This document shows positions 1 to 8,039 of a DNA stretch of 45,337 bases, one piece after another. The stretch comes from Cymbomonas tetramitiformis. Taxonomy: Eukaryota; Chlorophyta; Pyramimonadophyceae; Pyramimonadales; Pyramimonadaceae. Position 1 is the stretch's first letter. Every line of letters starts with the position of its first letter. The stretch covers positions 1-45,337 of the forward strand of contig LGRX02014163.1 in the NCBI GenBank assembly GCA_001247695.2, read 5' to 3'. The notes under the pieces were generated by a model that was not told the DNA's origin, did not search any database, and was given only the letters and a program-made list of their open reading frames with translations. A program made the translations under genes and the position numbers.

Positions 1-3000
1 TTTGCATGCATTTCGGTTGCAGGACTTACTGTTACCCTCTTCGTTGAATGACGTGTTCAATTTCTCATGTCGCTGTAAGAGGTTATGTTCGTCGAATATT
101 TCTAAACAAGACGTTAAGGATCTTCGCTCTGAATTCTGGACCTTGAACGTGGCATCTCCTAAAGAGAAAAGTCTTCAAGGAATGCAGAGACAATGGATCA
201 TATCTACCCTTAAAAAGTCGTCCGACTTTTCAGATCAAGATGCACCAGTTCTCAAATTTGCCATTGGCTCTCAGCGTGTGTGTCGCAAGTTTTATGAGAA
301 ATGTTTGCCGATATCTCATGGACGGTTGACGAAGCTAATAAAGGATTTATTTGCCGGAAGAAAACATAACAGGTAAACCAATTTACAGTTTTCCTGTAGG
401 CTCCCATTCTTTGCATCAGATTCATGATAATAATATACATTTTTTTCCCTTTTCAGGCTGCACGGAAACAGCAAACAAGTGCAAGTACAGGGCTTGTCAT
501 ATATTCCAAAAAACTCTCTAAAGGTTTCAGCAGCGAAAACCTTTCTGCAGAAGATTGCCAAAGAGCAAGGTCAACATCAACCGGACAAGAAAGAAACACA
601 TCTGCCTCAAGGAATGACAAAGCTTGACGTCTACGAAAAGTTTATCGAAGAGCTTCCAGCCTTTGGTTCTGAGAGATTCAAGGTCAGTGAGCCATATTGG
701 TATACGATCCGGAGAAAACACTTCAAGTGGCTTAAGTGTCCGAAGATTTGCAAGTTCTCGGAGTGCAAGATCTGCTCGACCGCAAAGCTTCACAAGCAAG
801 TCGCCCCGGCCGAAATGAGAGGTATGTTAGAAAGAAAACCCACTCTTGTTCATGAGAGGTATGTTCAGAAAGAAAACACTGCTTGTTCATACACGTGACC
901 ACTTACCTGAATGTGTTTGCGTTGCAGTACGAATCGAAAATCTTTTGCAAGCTCATCGACTGGATGCAAGGGCTGAACGGGAGAAGTACTACAAACACAT
1001 TCAGAAATCCAGCGCAGCAAAAGGCAACGCGAAGTGGTGGAAATATACTACCATGATCATCGATGGCATGACACAACGTACCACACAATTGCCTCACTTT
1101 CGTCGAATGCCCTCTTGGGTCAAAGACAATAAGGCATTGATAGATACCCACTGCATGGGGATACTCATCGAAGGCATCGGTCGTTTTATGGATTTCAATT
1201 TCAGTCATAACTACTCTGACAACTCGAACTATCTTGCGAACGTCATACAGCGGGCAGTAGCACGAGTTCATGAGCATCGACGATCGGGTGGGCATCCGTT
1301 ACCGGAAGTATTGTATCTACAATTGGACAATGTAAGCAGCAATAAGAGCCACTTCTTAATTGCTTATTGTGCCATGCTGGTCAAACGTGGGGTATTCCGC
1401 AAGGTGAAGATCAACTATCTGATCGTGGGACATACACACGAAAATATCGATCAGATGTTTTCAAGGTTTTCTGTGGCTTTGAGGAGGCTGAACGTTTGGG
1501 ACATCGAGCATTTGATGGAGGTGGCTAGGAACTGCTTTAAGGATGGAGTAGTTCCGGAATGTCAACTGATCGATGAGGTGCACGATGTCAAGGACTGGAT
1601 GCATGGATGCTATAACGAAGTGCGCGATGTCAGCTTCCAACATGCTTTCAAGATTTTTCTGGCCCCACAGGCGACGTGTTAGTGCAGGCGAAACGTTATT
1701 CATTCGATCCAGTCTGGCTTCCAAAGGAAGGTGGGGTGAAGGTATTTAAGAGCAGCCTGCCCGAGGGCTCACCATGCTTTGTCGAGCCTAAATCCATTAA
1801 CGAATTGAGCGCACGGAAACAAGCGAAGCAGCTTGCGACTTCCAGGAAGTCTACGAGCAATCCATTGAAAGAGATCGAGGATCTTGTCGTTCAATGCAAG
1901 AGGAATCTTTGCTTATGCATTCGAGGTAAGCACTGCACTGCTAGCGATTACGATTTGATTTGTCATATTTCAAATGTATGTGGCCTTCTTAGTTTCTCGG
2001 GTTATGTTCTGCAGATGTCGCAACCACCGAGGAGGCGGAGCGGCTTCAATTTCTAGCCAATCGCGCAAATACTTTTCTTGAAGGGTATGTTCAAATGCAA
2101 CGTGACATTGCGGCAGGAACGTTCGAACTGAAAGAGAAGACAACGTGGGTGCTGCACGAGGCTCCCTTTGAGGTTACTGGACCCATGATGCCTGTTCCTT
2201 CGGGTGCTTTGAGCGCGAACGGGCGAGATGCGGAGGTATTGATTGTCGATGAGCCAATGGCTGATACGAATGATATTGAACGTGGATACACGGATGCACA
2301 ACTGGCTGATTACGTGCAGGGCCTTCGGGACTCCGTAGCGGTTCACGTGCGCCCAGTACCTCGTCCTATCTACATCGGGGCACAAAAAAATACCATTAGA
2401 AGACGAGCTCGAGATCATCTTGCGCAATACATTCTGGGAGAAACTGACGACCCGGACTACGATGTGAGCTACAGCAAGATGAAGAAAGGTAGCATGGCTG
2501 TGTTGATTGCTCCCGAATCCGAGAAGACTGCCCGGACGGAATACCCGTTTCGTATCGCTCTGGGAAGGAGCCGAGGATGGTCGAGATATCTGTACCTTTG
2601 TGAGGTACAAGAGCAGCTGCTAAATGAGAAAGGTGAGAAATGTTTGTTGATGTGATTGCGCGCGCAACCTGCTTTTAACATCACAACGTTTTATGTCAAT
2701 CTAATATCTCTTTTATCTTCTTTCTGGTGCAGGAGAAAAATGTTTGCGGTGGTTGACTTGTGGTACATTTAAGCTCACGAGCGCCTCCCAAAAGGAGGCC
2801 CAGAATGCAGACTCCCGGCTTTCGAAGGAGAAGGCATCGAAACCTGAAAGTTTCCGGCTGCATCAACGTACCAAGCGGGTGGCGCCGTATACACCAAGCG
2901 AAGTATTAGTAGCATGGGACTGGGACACGGAAGAGGAGCGCCGAAAGATCAATGCAAGCACACAGCGATGGATCCCGGGTGAGCAATATGACTTGTTGGT

Positions 3001-3220
3001 CAAACGAGTCATCGCCAGCGACATGTCAAAGAGCTTTGAGCCGCCCGAGCATAGAACACCCAAACTCTTACTGCGCGACGCAATCATGCCATTAGAGGAT
3101 AAAGAGGATAAAGAGGATAAAGAGGATAAAGAGAACGCGGAGGCTGAAGAGGGTGAGAGTTCGGACGAGGAAGCCTCTTTGTCGTCCTTGTCCGATGATG
3201 ACGACCAGATGTGTGAATAA
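1..3220 (+). CDS. DUF7869-type protein, multi-exon, 5' end outside window
   Basis: The gene reads in from the left edge and ends at TAA 3218-3220. Exons inferred from frame continuity and GT-AG borders are 1-372, 457-821, 928-about 1670, about 1672-1925, 2015-2632 and 2733-3220. The core is in exon 3: LQLDNVSSNKSHF, then LIVGHTHENIDQMFSRFS, a block I know from DUF7869 proteins of large repetitive families in corals, algae and protists. Their biochemical role is not established; a link to transposons is inference. An N-terminal Cys-rich piece (CPKICKFSECKIC) may bind zinc. The C-terminus is acidic with four near-identical EDK repeats and a DDDDQ end. Exon 3 leaves frame near 1655-1672, where HAFKIFLAP must continue one base out as GDVLVQAKRY, so this copy has either a one-base frameshift or a missed tiny intron. 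TGTAAAAC at 3252 may be the poly(A) signal. Confidence 0.75.
822..927 (+). other. Intron with a duplicated splice donor
   Basis: This GT-AG intron of the DUF7869-type gene carries a direct repeat of about 38 bases. The string GAGAGGTATGTT occurs at about 816 and 854, each followed by AGAAAGAAAAC and CTTGTTCAT. The intron therefore has two equivalent 5' splice donors, at 822 and about 859. Only the first keeps the frame into VRIENLLQAHR after the acceptor at 927. Confidence 0.6.
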
Positions 3221-3362
3221 CTCGATCAGTCCGATGAACTTGTATATAGAAGTTGTAAAACAATAGTATATATTGTGAATACTGCGAATATTCGGACGCC
3301 CAAGGAATCCTTGGGAACGCGTATCACATGGATGGAACAAACACCACATGTCTGCATGGTCA

Positions 3363-3416
3363 TATAAAACTTGCTTTCACGGCATCCCTGTTCATTTTTT
3401 GCTTACGCTCACCATC
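3363..3416 (+). promoter_or_regulatory. Core promoter and leader of gene A
   Basis: TATAAA lies at 3363-3368 and the conserved leader TTCATTTTTTGCTTACGCTC starts at 3391, 28 bases downstream. This is the usual distance from a TATA box to a Pol II start, so TTCATT probably marks the initiator. CCACCTCCTACCAACATT follows and leads to the ATG at 3446. The same module recurs before genes C, D, F and G. Confidence 0.65.
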
Positions 3417-3445
3417 CACCCACCTCCTACCAACATTCCAAGAAC

Positions 3446-3802
3446 ATGGACGCTCAGCGAATCAACCTGACGGTCGATCCGAAACATGTTTTGTTTTTTA
3501 TTGTTCTGCCCTTCATCCGTGCGAGGTACGATAGGAGAAGGCAAGCGCAAAGGGATTCAGTTGCTAGAATGAGAAACGGCGAATGCCCAGAGTGTATGAG
3601 GAAGTATAACAGGCCTATTTGGGAGGACAAGAATCGATGGAACGATTTATGGCATAAACATTTTCATGAGAGGCACGACCCCGTGTGGCGTCGAGCCTTG
3701 GAGTTAGAACCAATCCGTCCCCGTTTTCGTCTGACACGCCTTGGCCGCCATCTGTTAAAACTGCAGAGTCACCCGAATTTTCACCCCGACAATCTCGATT
3801 GA
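3446..3802 (+). CDS. Array gene A, small Cys-pair/basic protein
   Basis: This encodes 118 residues of a family I do not recognise. The ATG was chosen because the conserved leader ends just before it; the frame is also open upstream to 3371, but that stretch is leader. The N-terminal part contains VLFFIVLPFIRARYDRRR, a hydrophobic strip followed by a basic cluster, shared in looser form with genes C and E. A CPEC pair and HFHERH follow, a possible CxxC...HxxxxH metal site. Gene B is a tandem copy. The 3' flank holds CCAG/GTATATG and TTGAGCAG/G, which look like an intron in the 3' UTR, also kept in copy B. Function unknown. Confidence 0.6.
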   Translation: MDAQRINLTVDPKHVLFFIVLPFIRARYDRRRQAQRDSVARMRNGECPECMRKYNRPIWEDKNRWNDLWHKHFHERHDPVWRRALELEPIRPRFRLTRLGRHLLKLQSHPNFHPDNLD

Positions 3803-4055
3803 TGACCAGGTATATGTTTCTTTGTTTCTTTGTTTCTTTCTTTCTTTGTTTCTTTCTTTCTTGAGCAGGATTGCCTTGCTATCATCCTAGCCACAAATTC
3901 TTATCCACCTGTGAATTCTGTGTGCCCGCAGATGATGACACCATAGAAGCCAGTAAAGATGGATGGCCAGGTATGTGTTTCGGCGTGTTATGCATCCCTA
4001 TTCATTTTTTGCTTACGCTCACCATCCACCCACCTCCTACCAACATTTCAAGAAC

Positions 4056-4394
4056 ATGGACGCACAGCGAATGAAACTGACGGTTGATCCGAAACGTGTA
4101 TTGTTTGATATTGTTCTGCCTTTCATCCGTGCGAGGCACGATAGGAGAAGGCAAGCACATAGCGATGCAATTGCTAGAATCAAAAACGGCGAATGCCCAG
4201 AGTGTATGAGGAAGTATAACAGGCCTATTTGGCATAAACATTTTGATGAGAGGCACGACCCCGTGTGGCGTCGAGCCTTGGAGTTAGAACCAATCCGTCC
4301 TTGGTTTCGTCTGACACGCTTTGGCCGCCATATGTTAAGCACGCTTTGGCCGCCATATCCTAAGCATATGCTCGATTATCTCGATCTCGAATGA
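4056..4394 (+). CDS. Array gene B, tandem paralogue of gene A
   Basis: This encodes 112 residues, close to gene A throughout: DAQRMKLTVDPKRVLF, IVLPFIRARHDRRRQ, NGECPECMRKYNRPIW and RRALELEPIRPWFRLTR. It lacks the nine-residue stretch between IW and HKHF and has a different C-terminus containing a short internal repeat (CTTTGGCCGCCATAT occurs twice, around 4318-4355). The leader (4001-4026) is intact, but there is no TATA box at the expected place, so expression may depend on the upstream copy or may be lost. The frame has stayed open despite base changes, which argues against simple decay. Function unknown. Confidence 0.55.
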   Translation: MDAQRMKLTVDPKRVLFDIVLPFIRARHDRRRQAHSDAIARIKNGECPECMRKYNRPIWHKHFDERHDPVWRRALELEPIRPWFRLTRFGRHMLSTLWPPYPKHMLDYLDLE

Positions 4395-4692
4395 TGGCCA
4401 GGTATATGTCTTTCTTGAGCAGGATTGCCTTGCTATCATGCTGGCCACAAATTCTTATCCACCTGTGAATTCTGTGTGCCCGCAGATGATGACACCAAGC
4501 TCCTCGCACACACATCGCGGTGCATTGGCTACTTTGAAGAGGCACACGTAGAATAATAACAATAAGAATAACACATAGACTTCGATATGCAACGAGGTTG
4601 TGTCATTGTGAGATGACCTTTTGACAATAGTAGGGTGAGATTTGTACTTTTTATGTAACATGTCTTACGTTGGTTTGTAAAATGTCACGCAT

Positions 4693-4746
4693 TATAAAGC
4701 CTGCCTATATCTTCATCAGCATTCATTTCTCGCTTTCGCTCACGAT
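4693..4746 (+). promoter_or_regulatory. Core promoter and leader of gene C
   Basis: TATAAA at 4693-4698 is followed by TTCATTTCTCGCTTTCGCTC from 4722, a spacing of 29 bases. CCCACCTCCTACCA follows at 4751-4764 and the ATG is at 4782. The module order and spacing equal those of genes A, F and G. Confidence 0.65.
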
Positions 4747-4781
4747 AGACCCCACCTCCTACCAGTGAGCGACACACCCAG

Positions 4782-5377
4782 ATGCCAGACTACTACATTG
4801 TCCTTTTCCGTTTTGTGCTTCCCGCCATCCGGGAAAGACGCCGTTCCCGCGAGGAATGCTTTTTGCACGCATGGGTAGAAGAACGATTTCTGTGGGCCCT
4901 TGAAACACGAGTACGCATTACATGCCCCGATATCCCTGGCACATTTACCTCAGAAATCATTGTGTTTCCTGTGACACTTGCGCGGTTTTTTTTCATCCTC
5001 GGAGAATTGTGAACGACGACGTCGGCGGCTTGAGAGTCAATGAGGCGTCCTACTTTAATCGGACTAGCTGGATTTCCGGTATGAATTTGTATCGCAGTTT
5101 TAACGAACTCCACCGACGGTGGTTATATGATCACCATTGGGCCTGGTGCAACGGTTGGTTTCGCAACCTCCTTGACTATGACGCTGATGGTAACGAATTC
5201 GTCTATGATCGTGAATACGACCGGCCCTGTTGCGCTGATTGCGGAAGGTCAGATTCACTTGTTATGCGAGTGACTTACCCACATCGATACATATGTGTCG
5301 ACCGCGCGAGTTGCGAGTTCTGGCAGGATACCGATGATACCGAAATCCCAGAGTTGCTGTCCTCCGACTCCGACTAA
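4782..5377 (+). pseudogene. Array gene C, about 198 residues, frameshifted at a T run
   Basis: The first frame (4782-5012) begins MPDYYIVLFRFVLPAIRERRR and contains EERFLWALE. It matches gene E (VLFGIVLPYIRKMRQ, EERFLWALE). After VTLARFFF it falls out of frame at the run of T around 4986-4993. The rest continues in another frame to TAA 5375-5377: HHWAWCNGWFRNLLDY, then CCADCG and YICVDRASC, a CxxC...C...C pattern that may bind zinc, and an acidic SSDSD end. Gene E is collinear across the break, so one lost or gained base is the likely cause. A sequencing error in the homopolymer or programmed slippage cannot be excluded. Function unknown. Confidence 0.6.
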
Positions 5378-5379
5378 GG

Positions 5380-5436
5380 TATACATAAAGCTCAATACCT
5401 CTTACACAGCCTTCATTTCTTGCTTTCGCTCACCAT
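5380..5436 (+). promoter_or_regulatory. Core promoter and leader of gene D
   Basis: A weak TATA element (TATACATAAAG, 5380-5390) is followed by CTCAATACCTCTTACACAGCC and the leader TTCATTTCTTGCTTTCGCTC at 5412. The block CTCAATACCTCTTAC..AGCC is nearly the same before genes F and G, so conservation covers the whole stretch from the TATA box to the leader. Confidence 0.6.
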
Positions 5437-5514
5437 CGTGCCACCCCGGCCACCTCCTACCATTCTGAGAGCCACCCGTCTGATGACAGCCCACGGCCAC
5501 TTTCTCCTTTTCAG

Positions 5515-5697
5515 ATGCGGCACATCTTGATTTCGAAGTTTGAAGATAGGCTGCAGCGGCACGCGTTCGCTTTGAACAATCTCGACTTTTGGAAGCCCAC
5601 ATATCATCACAGCATCTGGAACTGTGCTATGCTCGCCACTCCCTTATGGGACCTAAGAACTAAGACCTCTCACTCTCTTAGGTCCCATATTATATAG
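5515..5697 (+). CDS. Array gene D, short and doubtful
   Basis: Downstream of a good promoter-leader module the only sizeable frame is 60 codons, beginning MRHILISKFEDRLQRH and passing LDFWKPTYHHSIWN. The ATG lies right after TTTTCAG, so it may sit at an exon start, with an upstream ATG at 5481 in the first exon. The last codons run into a 14-bp inverted repeat, suggesting that the original 3' end has been replaced. I see no certain similarity to genes A or C. It could be a remnant. Function unknown. Confidence 0.35.
   Translation: MRHILISKFEDRLQRHAFALNNLDFWKPTYHHSIWNCAMLATPLWDLRTKTSHSLRSHII
5645..5689. repeat. Perfect 14-bp inverted repeat, 17-base loop
   Basis: TATGGGACCTAAGA at 5645-5658 is matched exactly by its reverse complement at 5676-5689. 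It lies at the 3' end of gene D and overlaps its last codons. It may be an RNA hairpin at a transcript end or the tips of a small inverted-repeat insertion. Confidence 0.6.
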
Positions 5698-5895
5698 ATT
5701 TCGCACTTGTCGGGCACATCCGTGTAGACGGTCAGCGATTGTAATTCTTCACGTCTAGTCGAAGGTGTTGTCAGTAAGACCTCGATTGTACTTCGTAATG
5801 CTAGCTACACTTCTATAGGTGACCTCTGTGCGGTCATAATGTCGTCGTGATCTCGAGTTTCTGACGCATAACTCCTGTCATTCATTTGCCTTTGC

Positions 5896-6101
5896 AGGAC
5901 CATCTGTTACCGGAAGCATTAAAAGGTGTACTTTCGTTTCCGTGTCGTTGCAAGCGATCATGGCCTGGTGCAACGGCTGATTTCGCAATCAAGTTACCTA
6001 TGATGGAGATGACAATATATTTTATGCTCGCTTATACACCTGGGCTTGTTGCCACGATTGCGGTTCTCAAAGCACAGTTCTTGAATAATGTAATAATGTA
6101 A
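5896..6101 (+). pseudogene. Chimeric fragment: DUF7869-type gene fused to gene C-like sequence
   Basis: Bases 5896-5962 match the start of the window: LQDHLLPEALKGVLSFPCRCKR against LQDLLLPSSLNDVFNFSCRCKR, also at DNA level from TTGCAGGA and CTGTTACC. Directly after, from about 5962, the DNA matches gene C (GGCCTGGTGCAACGG, then TTTCGCAA and later GATTGCGG), but in a disrupted frame. The first part keeps the frame of the donor gene. No promoter-leader module is obvious. The AATGTAATAATGTAATAATG string at 6085-6107 follows it. Confidence 0.55.
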
Positions 6102-6263
6102 TAATGTAACATACAATGATTATAAAAAATGTGAAGATCGGGGTTCTTATACCATTGCTTGTACCATACACGTGACTTATGATATTTTTGTTGCCCGCAT
6201 CGAGAAGAATTGTTTTCTAGAATAGATGGGTGGTGGCTAAAGCCACCGATTGAGATTCGACCA

Positions 6264-6863
6264 TCAATTCAAATCAAGACGAGTCATCCGCCGACAGTCG
6301 ACAAGGTCAGTGCAGATGTACCCGTCGCCAATACGGGTAAGATCCATATCAACGCGTCGGCATCGACTGCAGGCAGGCCTCATAGACAACTCGTACCGCG
6401 ACGGGTAGATCCATTGAGGATCTACATGCTCGTTGTAAAAGCCGTTGTACCAGGCCCAATGATATTCACGAAGCTATCGTTTTTTGAAGTCGTCGAAATC
6501 GATGTAGTCTAGCCGGAATCTGAAGTTGTTTGACATGCCAGGTCCTTGCCAATGGAACCCTTCATCGTCGTAATATGGGGCTTCAAAGTTGGAGGTAGGG
6601 AATATCTGCAAGAAATTTCCCCAATCACGAACATCCCCCCAATCGACTTCGAGCAGATCACGTAATTCATAGAAATAGTGAGCCAAAGTTACAGGCATCC
6701 AAACATCACCAAACATGCCCGAAAACGTCAAAACTTGTTCTTCCAACGCCCACAAAAAACGTTCTTCGACCCATGCCTGCACAAAGTATTCCTCACGCAA
6801 TTGACGCATTTTCCGAATGTAAGGAAGAACAATCCCAAACAGGACGTAATGGGTATCCGCCAT
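6264..6863 (-). pseudogene. Array gene E, about 199 residues with an in-frame TAG
   Basis: ATG is at 6863-6861 on the minus strand. The frame runs 129 codons to TAG at 6476-6474, then stays open for another 69 codons to TGA at 6266-6264. The N-terminal part has VLFGIVLPYIRKMRQ and EERFLWALE, the middle MPVTLAHYFYELRDLL, and the part after the stop has EYHWAWYNGFYN, CSRC and YICTDLVDC, matching gene C in order and spacing. In gene C the stop position lies in RRWLY, so TAG probably replaces a TGG Trp codon. The product is either a truncated acidic protein or a dead gene. Upstream, TTTAAA (6945-6940) lies 28 bases before TCATTTT, a diverged version of the array promoter. Function unknown. Confidence 0.6.
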
Positions 6864-7061
6864 TCTTGATAATGCAAAGATGAAGCGGTGTGTCTTCCAG
6901 GAAGAAATGGAAAATGATCCTCCTAAAGGCCTCAAGCGATTTAAATATTGCCAAGGAGGGCTTGGGCCTCTCAAGGTAAATGCCGCAAACCAATAGGATG
7001 AAACCAACAATCACAAGATTGGCCAAGATAAGATTGGCGCGGACAAATGTTGGCCCAAGAT

Positions 7062-7132
7062 TGGCGCGGATTGCGAGTTCTGGCAGGATACCGAAGTCCC
7101 ACAGTTGCTGTCCGACTCCGACTCCGACTAAG
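7062..7132 (+). pseudogene. Remnant of the 3' end of a gene C copy
   Basis: The DNA TTGCGAGTTCTGGCAGGATAC and following bases repeat the last codons of gene C (CEFWQD, then an acidic tail ending SDSDSD and TAA). It is joined directly to the gene F promoter, just as gene C is joined to the gene D promoter. The C-end plus next-promoter segment was therefore copied as one block. Confidence 0.65.
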
Positions 7133-7133
7133 G

Positions 7134-7186
7134 TATAAAAGCTCAATACCTCTTACTTAGCCTTCATTTGCTGCTTACGCTCACCA
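7134..7186 (+). promoter_or_regulatory. Core promoter and leader of gene F
   Basis: TATAAA is at 7134-7139 and TTCATTTGCTGCTTACGCTC starts at 7163, a spacing of 29. The intervening AGCTCAATACCTCTTACTTA is identical to that of gene G. CCACCTCCTACCA follows at 7201-7213. Confidence 0.7.
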
Positions 7187-7245
7187 TCGTGCCACCCCTG
7201 CCACCTCCTACCAGAGAGTGAGCGACGCGCCTCTGCAAACTCGTG

Positions 7246-7656
7246 ATGCCTCCAGTGTTAAGGTTTGGTGTGCATCGGAATCGTGCCAGTATCGATGTAG
7301 ATGCCATTCATCGCCATGTGATGGTGCACATGCCATGCCCCGAATGCAATTTGCACCAGTGGACTTTGACAACGATGGCAAACCGCCCTGTCCGCCGCCC
7401 GCCGATGCCTCACAGGCATGATCTGATAATGGCTATGTGGCGCTTTACCCGACGAACTCGGTTTTATCTGTTTTTTGAATTGGTAGAGCCAGAACGCTAT
7501 CCCGATCGCGCTGAATATGCACGGGGTGAAGCGTGGATGACTCCGCGATTAATGGTTATTCCAGTCGACGTTGTACGCCTATTGGTCTGTTGGTACCAGA
7601 ATGACGAAGCGACACCTTTCGACGAGTACTGTATCAGTTGCGATTGCCTTAGTTGA
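7246..7656 (+). CDS. Array gene F, 136-residue protein
   Basis: This frame follows a strong promoter-leader module. I chose the ATG at 7246, the first ATG in this frame after the leader. The protein has an early CPEC pair (MPCPECN), a basic stretch (RPVRRPPMPHRH), RFTRRTRFYLFFELVEPERY, and LMVIPVDVVRLLVCWYQND, which resembles the IIVFPVTLARFFF region of gene C. It ends with CISCDCLS. It is probably a far paralogue of C and E, but the similarity is weak and not measured. A second overlapping frame begins with a non-ATG codon at 7218, so the start is not certain. Function unknown. Confidence 0.5.
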   Translation: MPPVLRFGVHRNRASIDVDAIHRHVMVHMPCPECNLHQWTLTTMANRPVRRPPMPHRHDLIMAMWRFTRRTRFYLFFELVEPERYPDRAEYARGEAWMTPRLMVIPVDVVRLLVCWYQNDEATPFDEYCISCDCLS

Positions 7657-7661
7657 GCAGG

Positions 7662-7714
7662 TATAAAAGCTCAATACCTCTTACTTAGCCTTCATTTGCT
7701 GCTTACGCTCACCA
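7662..7714 (+). promoter_or_regulatory. Core promoter and leader of gene G
   Basis: TATAAA is at 7662-7667 and TTCATTTGCTGCTTACGCTC begins at 7691, again 29 bases later. The copy is almost identical to the gene F module up to GTGCCACCCC and then diverges. It starts immediately after TTGAGCAG, a string also found in the 3' flanks of genes A and B. Confidence 0.7.
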
Positions 7715-7774
7715 TCGTGCCACCCCAGCTTGACACTAGCAACTAACAACTGACCACGCTCAGGCAAACTCGTC

Positions 7775-7957
7775 ATGAAATGCGATTATTGTGACCTTCC
7801 TGCAAACGTTCGCATATGGTTTAATGCTGGTTCGTATCTTGTTGCGATAAATGAGCATACCGAACATTTCGCGTGTATGCGTTGTTCTTACGAAATATTC
7901 ATGTGCGAGGAAGCAATGGACGACGAAGACGGAGTATACTGGGAGCTGATAGATTAG
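7775..7957 (+). CDS. Array gene G, 60-residue zinc-ribbon-like protein
   Basis: The ATG follows GCAAACTCGTC, which also precedes the gene F start, supporting this start. The protein opens MKCDYCDLP and later has CMRC and a further Cys, giving CxxC...CxxC spacing typical of small zinc ribbons. The C-terminus is acidic (EEAMDDEDG). The Cys layout resembles the C-terminal part of gene C (CCADCG...YICVDRASC), so G may be that module alone. TGTAA motifs at about 8043 and 8109 may serve 3' processing. No enzyme motif is visible. Function unknown. Confidence 0.5.
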   Translation: MKCDYCDLPANVRIWFNAGSYLVAINEHTEHFACMRCSYEIFMCEEAMDDEDGVYWELID

Positions 7958-8039
7958 TAGACCATTACTTTCCGGCGTCTGAAAGGCGTGGAATGAACTA
8001 ATTCGAGATCGCTTGCCTGGTAGCAACTTACGTACTTTG

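Larger units (their letters stand above)
3371..4497 (+). repeat. Tandem duplication carrying genes A and B
   Basis: Unit 1 (about 3371-3967) and unit 2 (about 3968-4497) match from the sequence before the leader to a shared 3' flank (ATTCTTATCCACCTGTGAAT). Unit 1 contains a TTTC/TTTG microsatellite in its 3' intron-like stretch (about 3810-3860), which is short in unit 2. Unit 1 codes for a few extra residues (EDKNRWNDL) that unit 2 lacks. The TATA box lies just outside the duplicated unit, so copy B has the leader without its own TATA. Confidence 0.75.
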
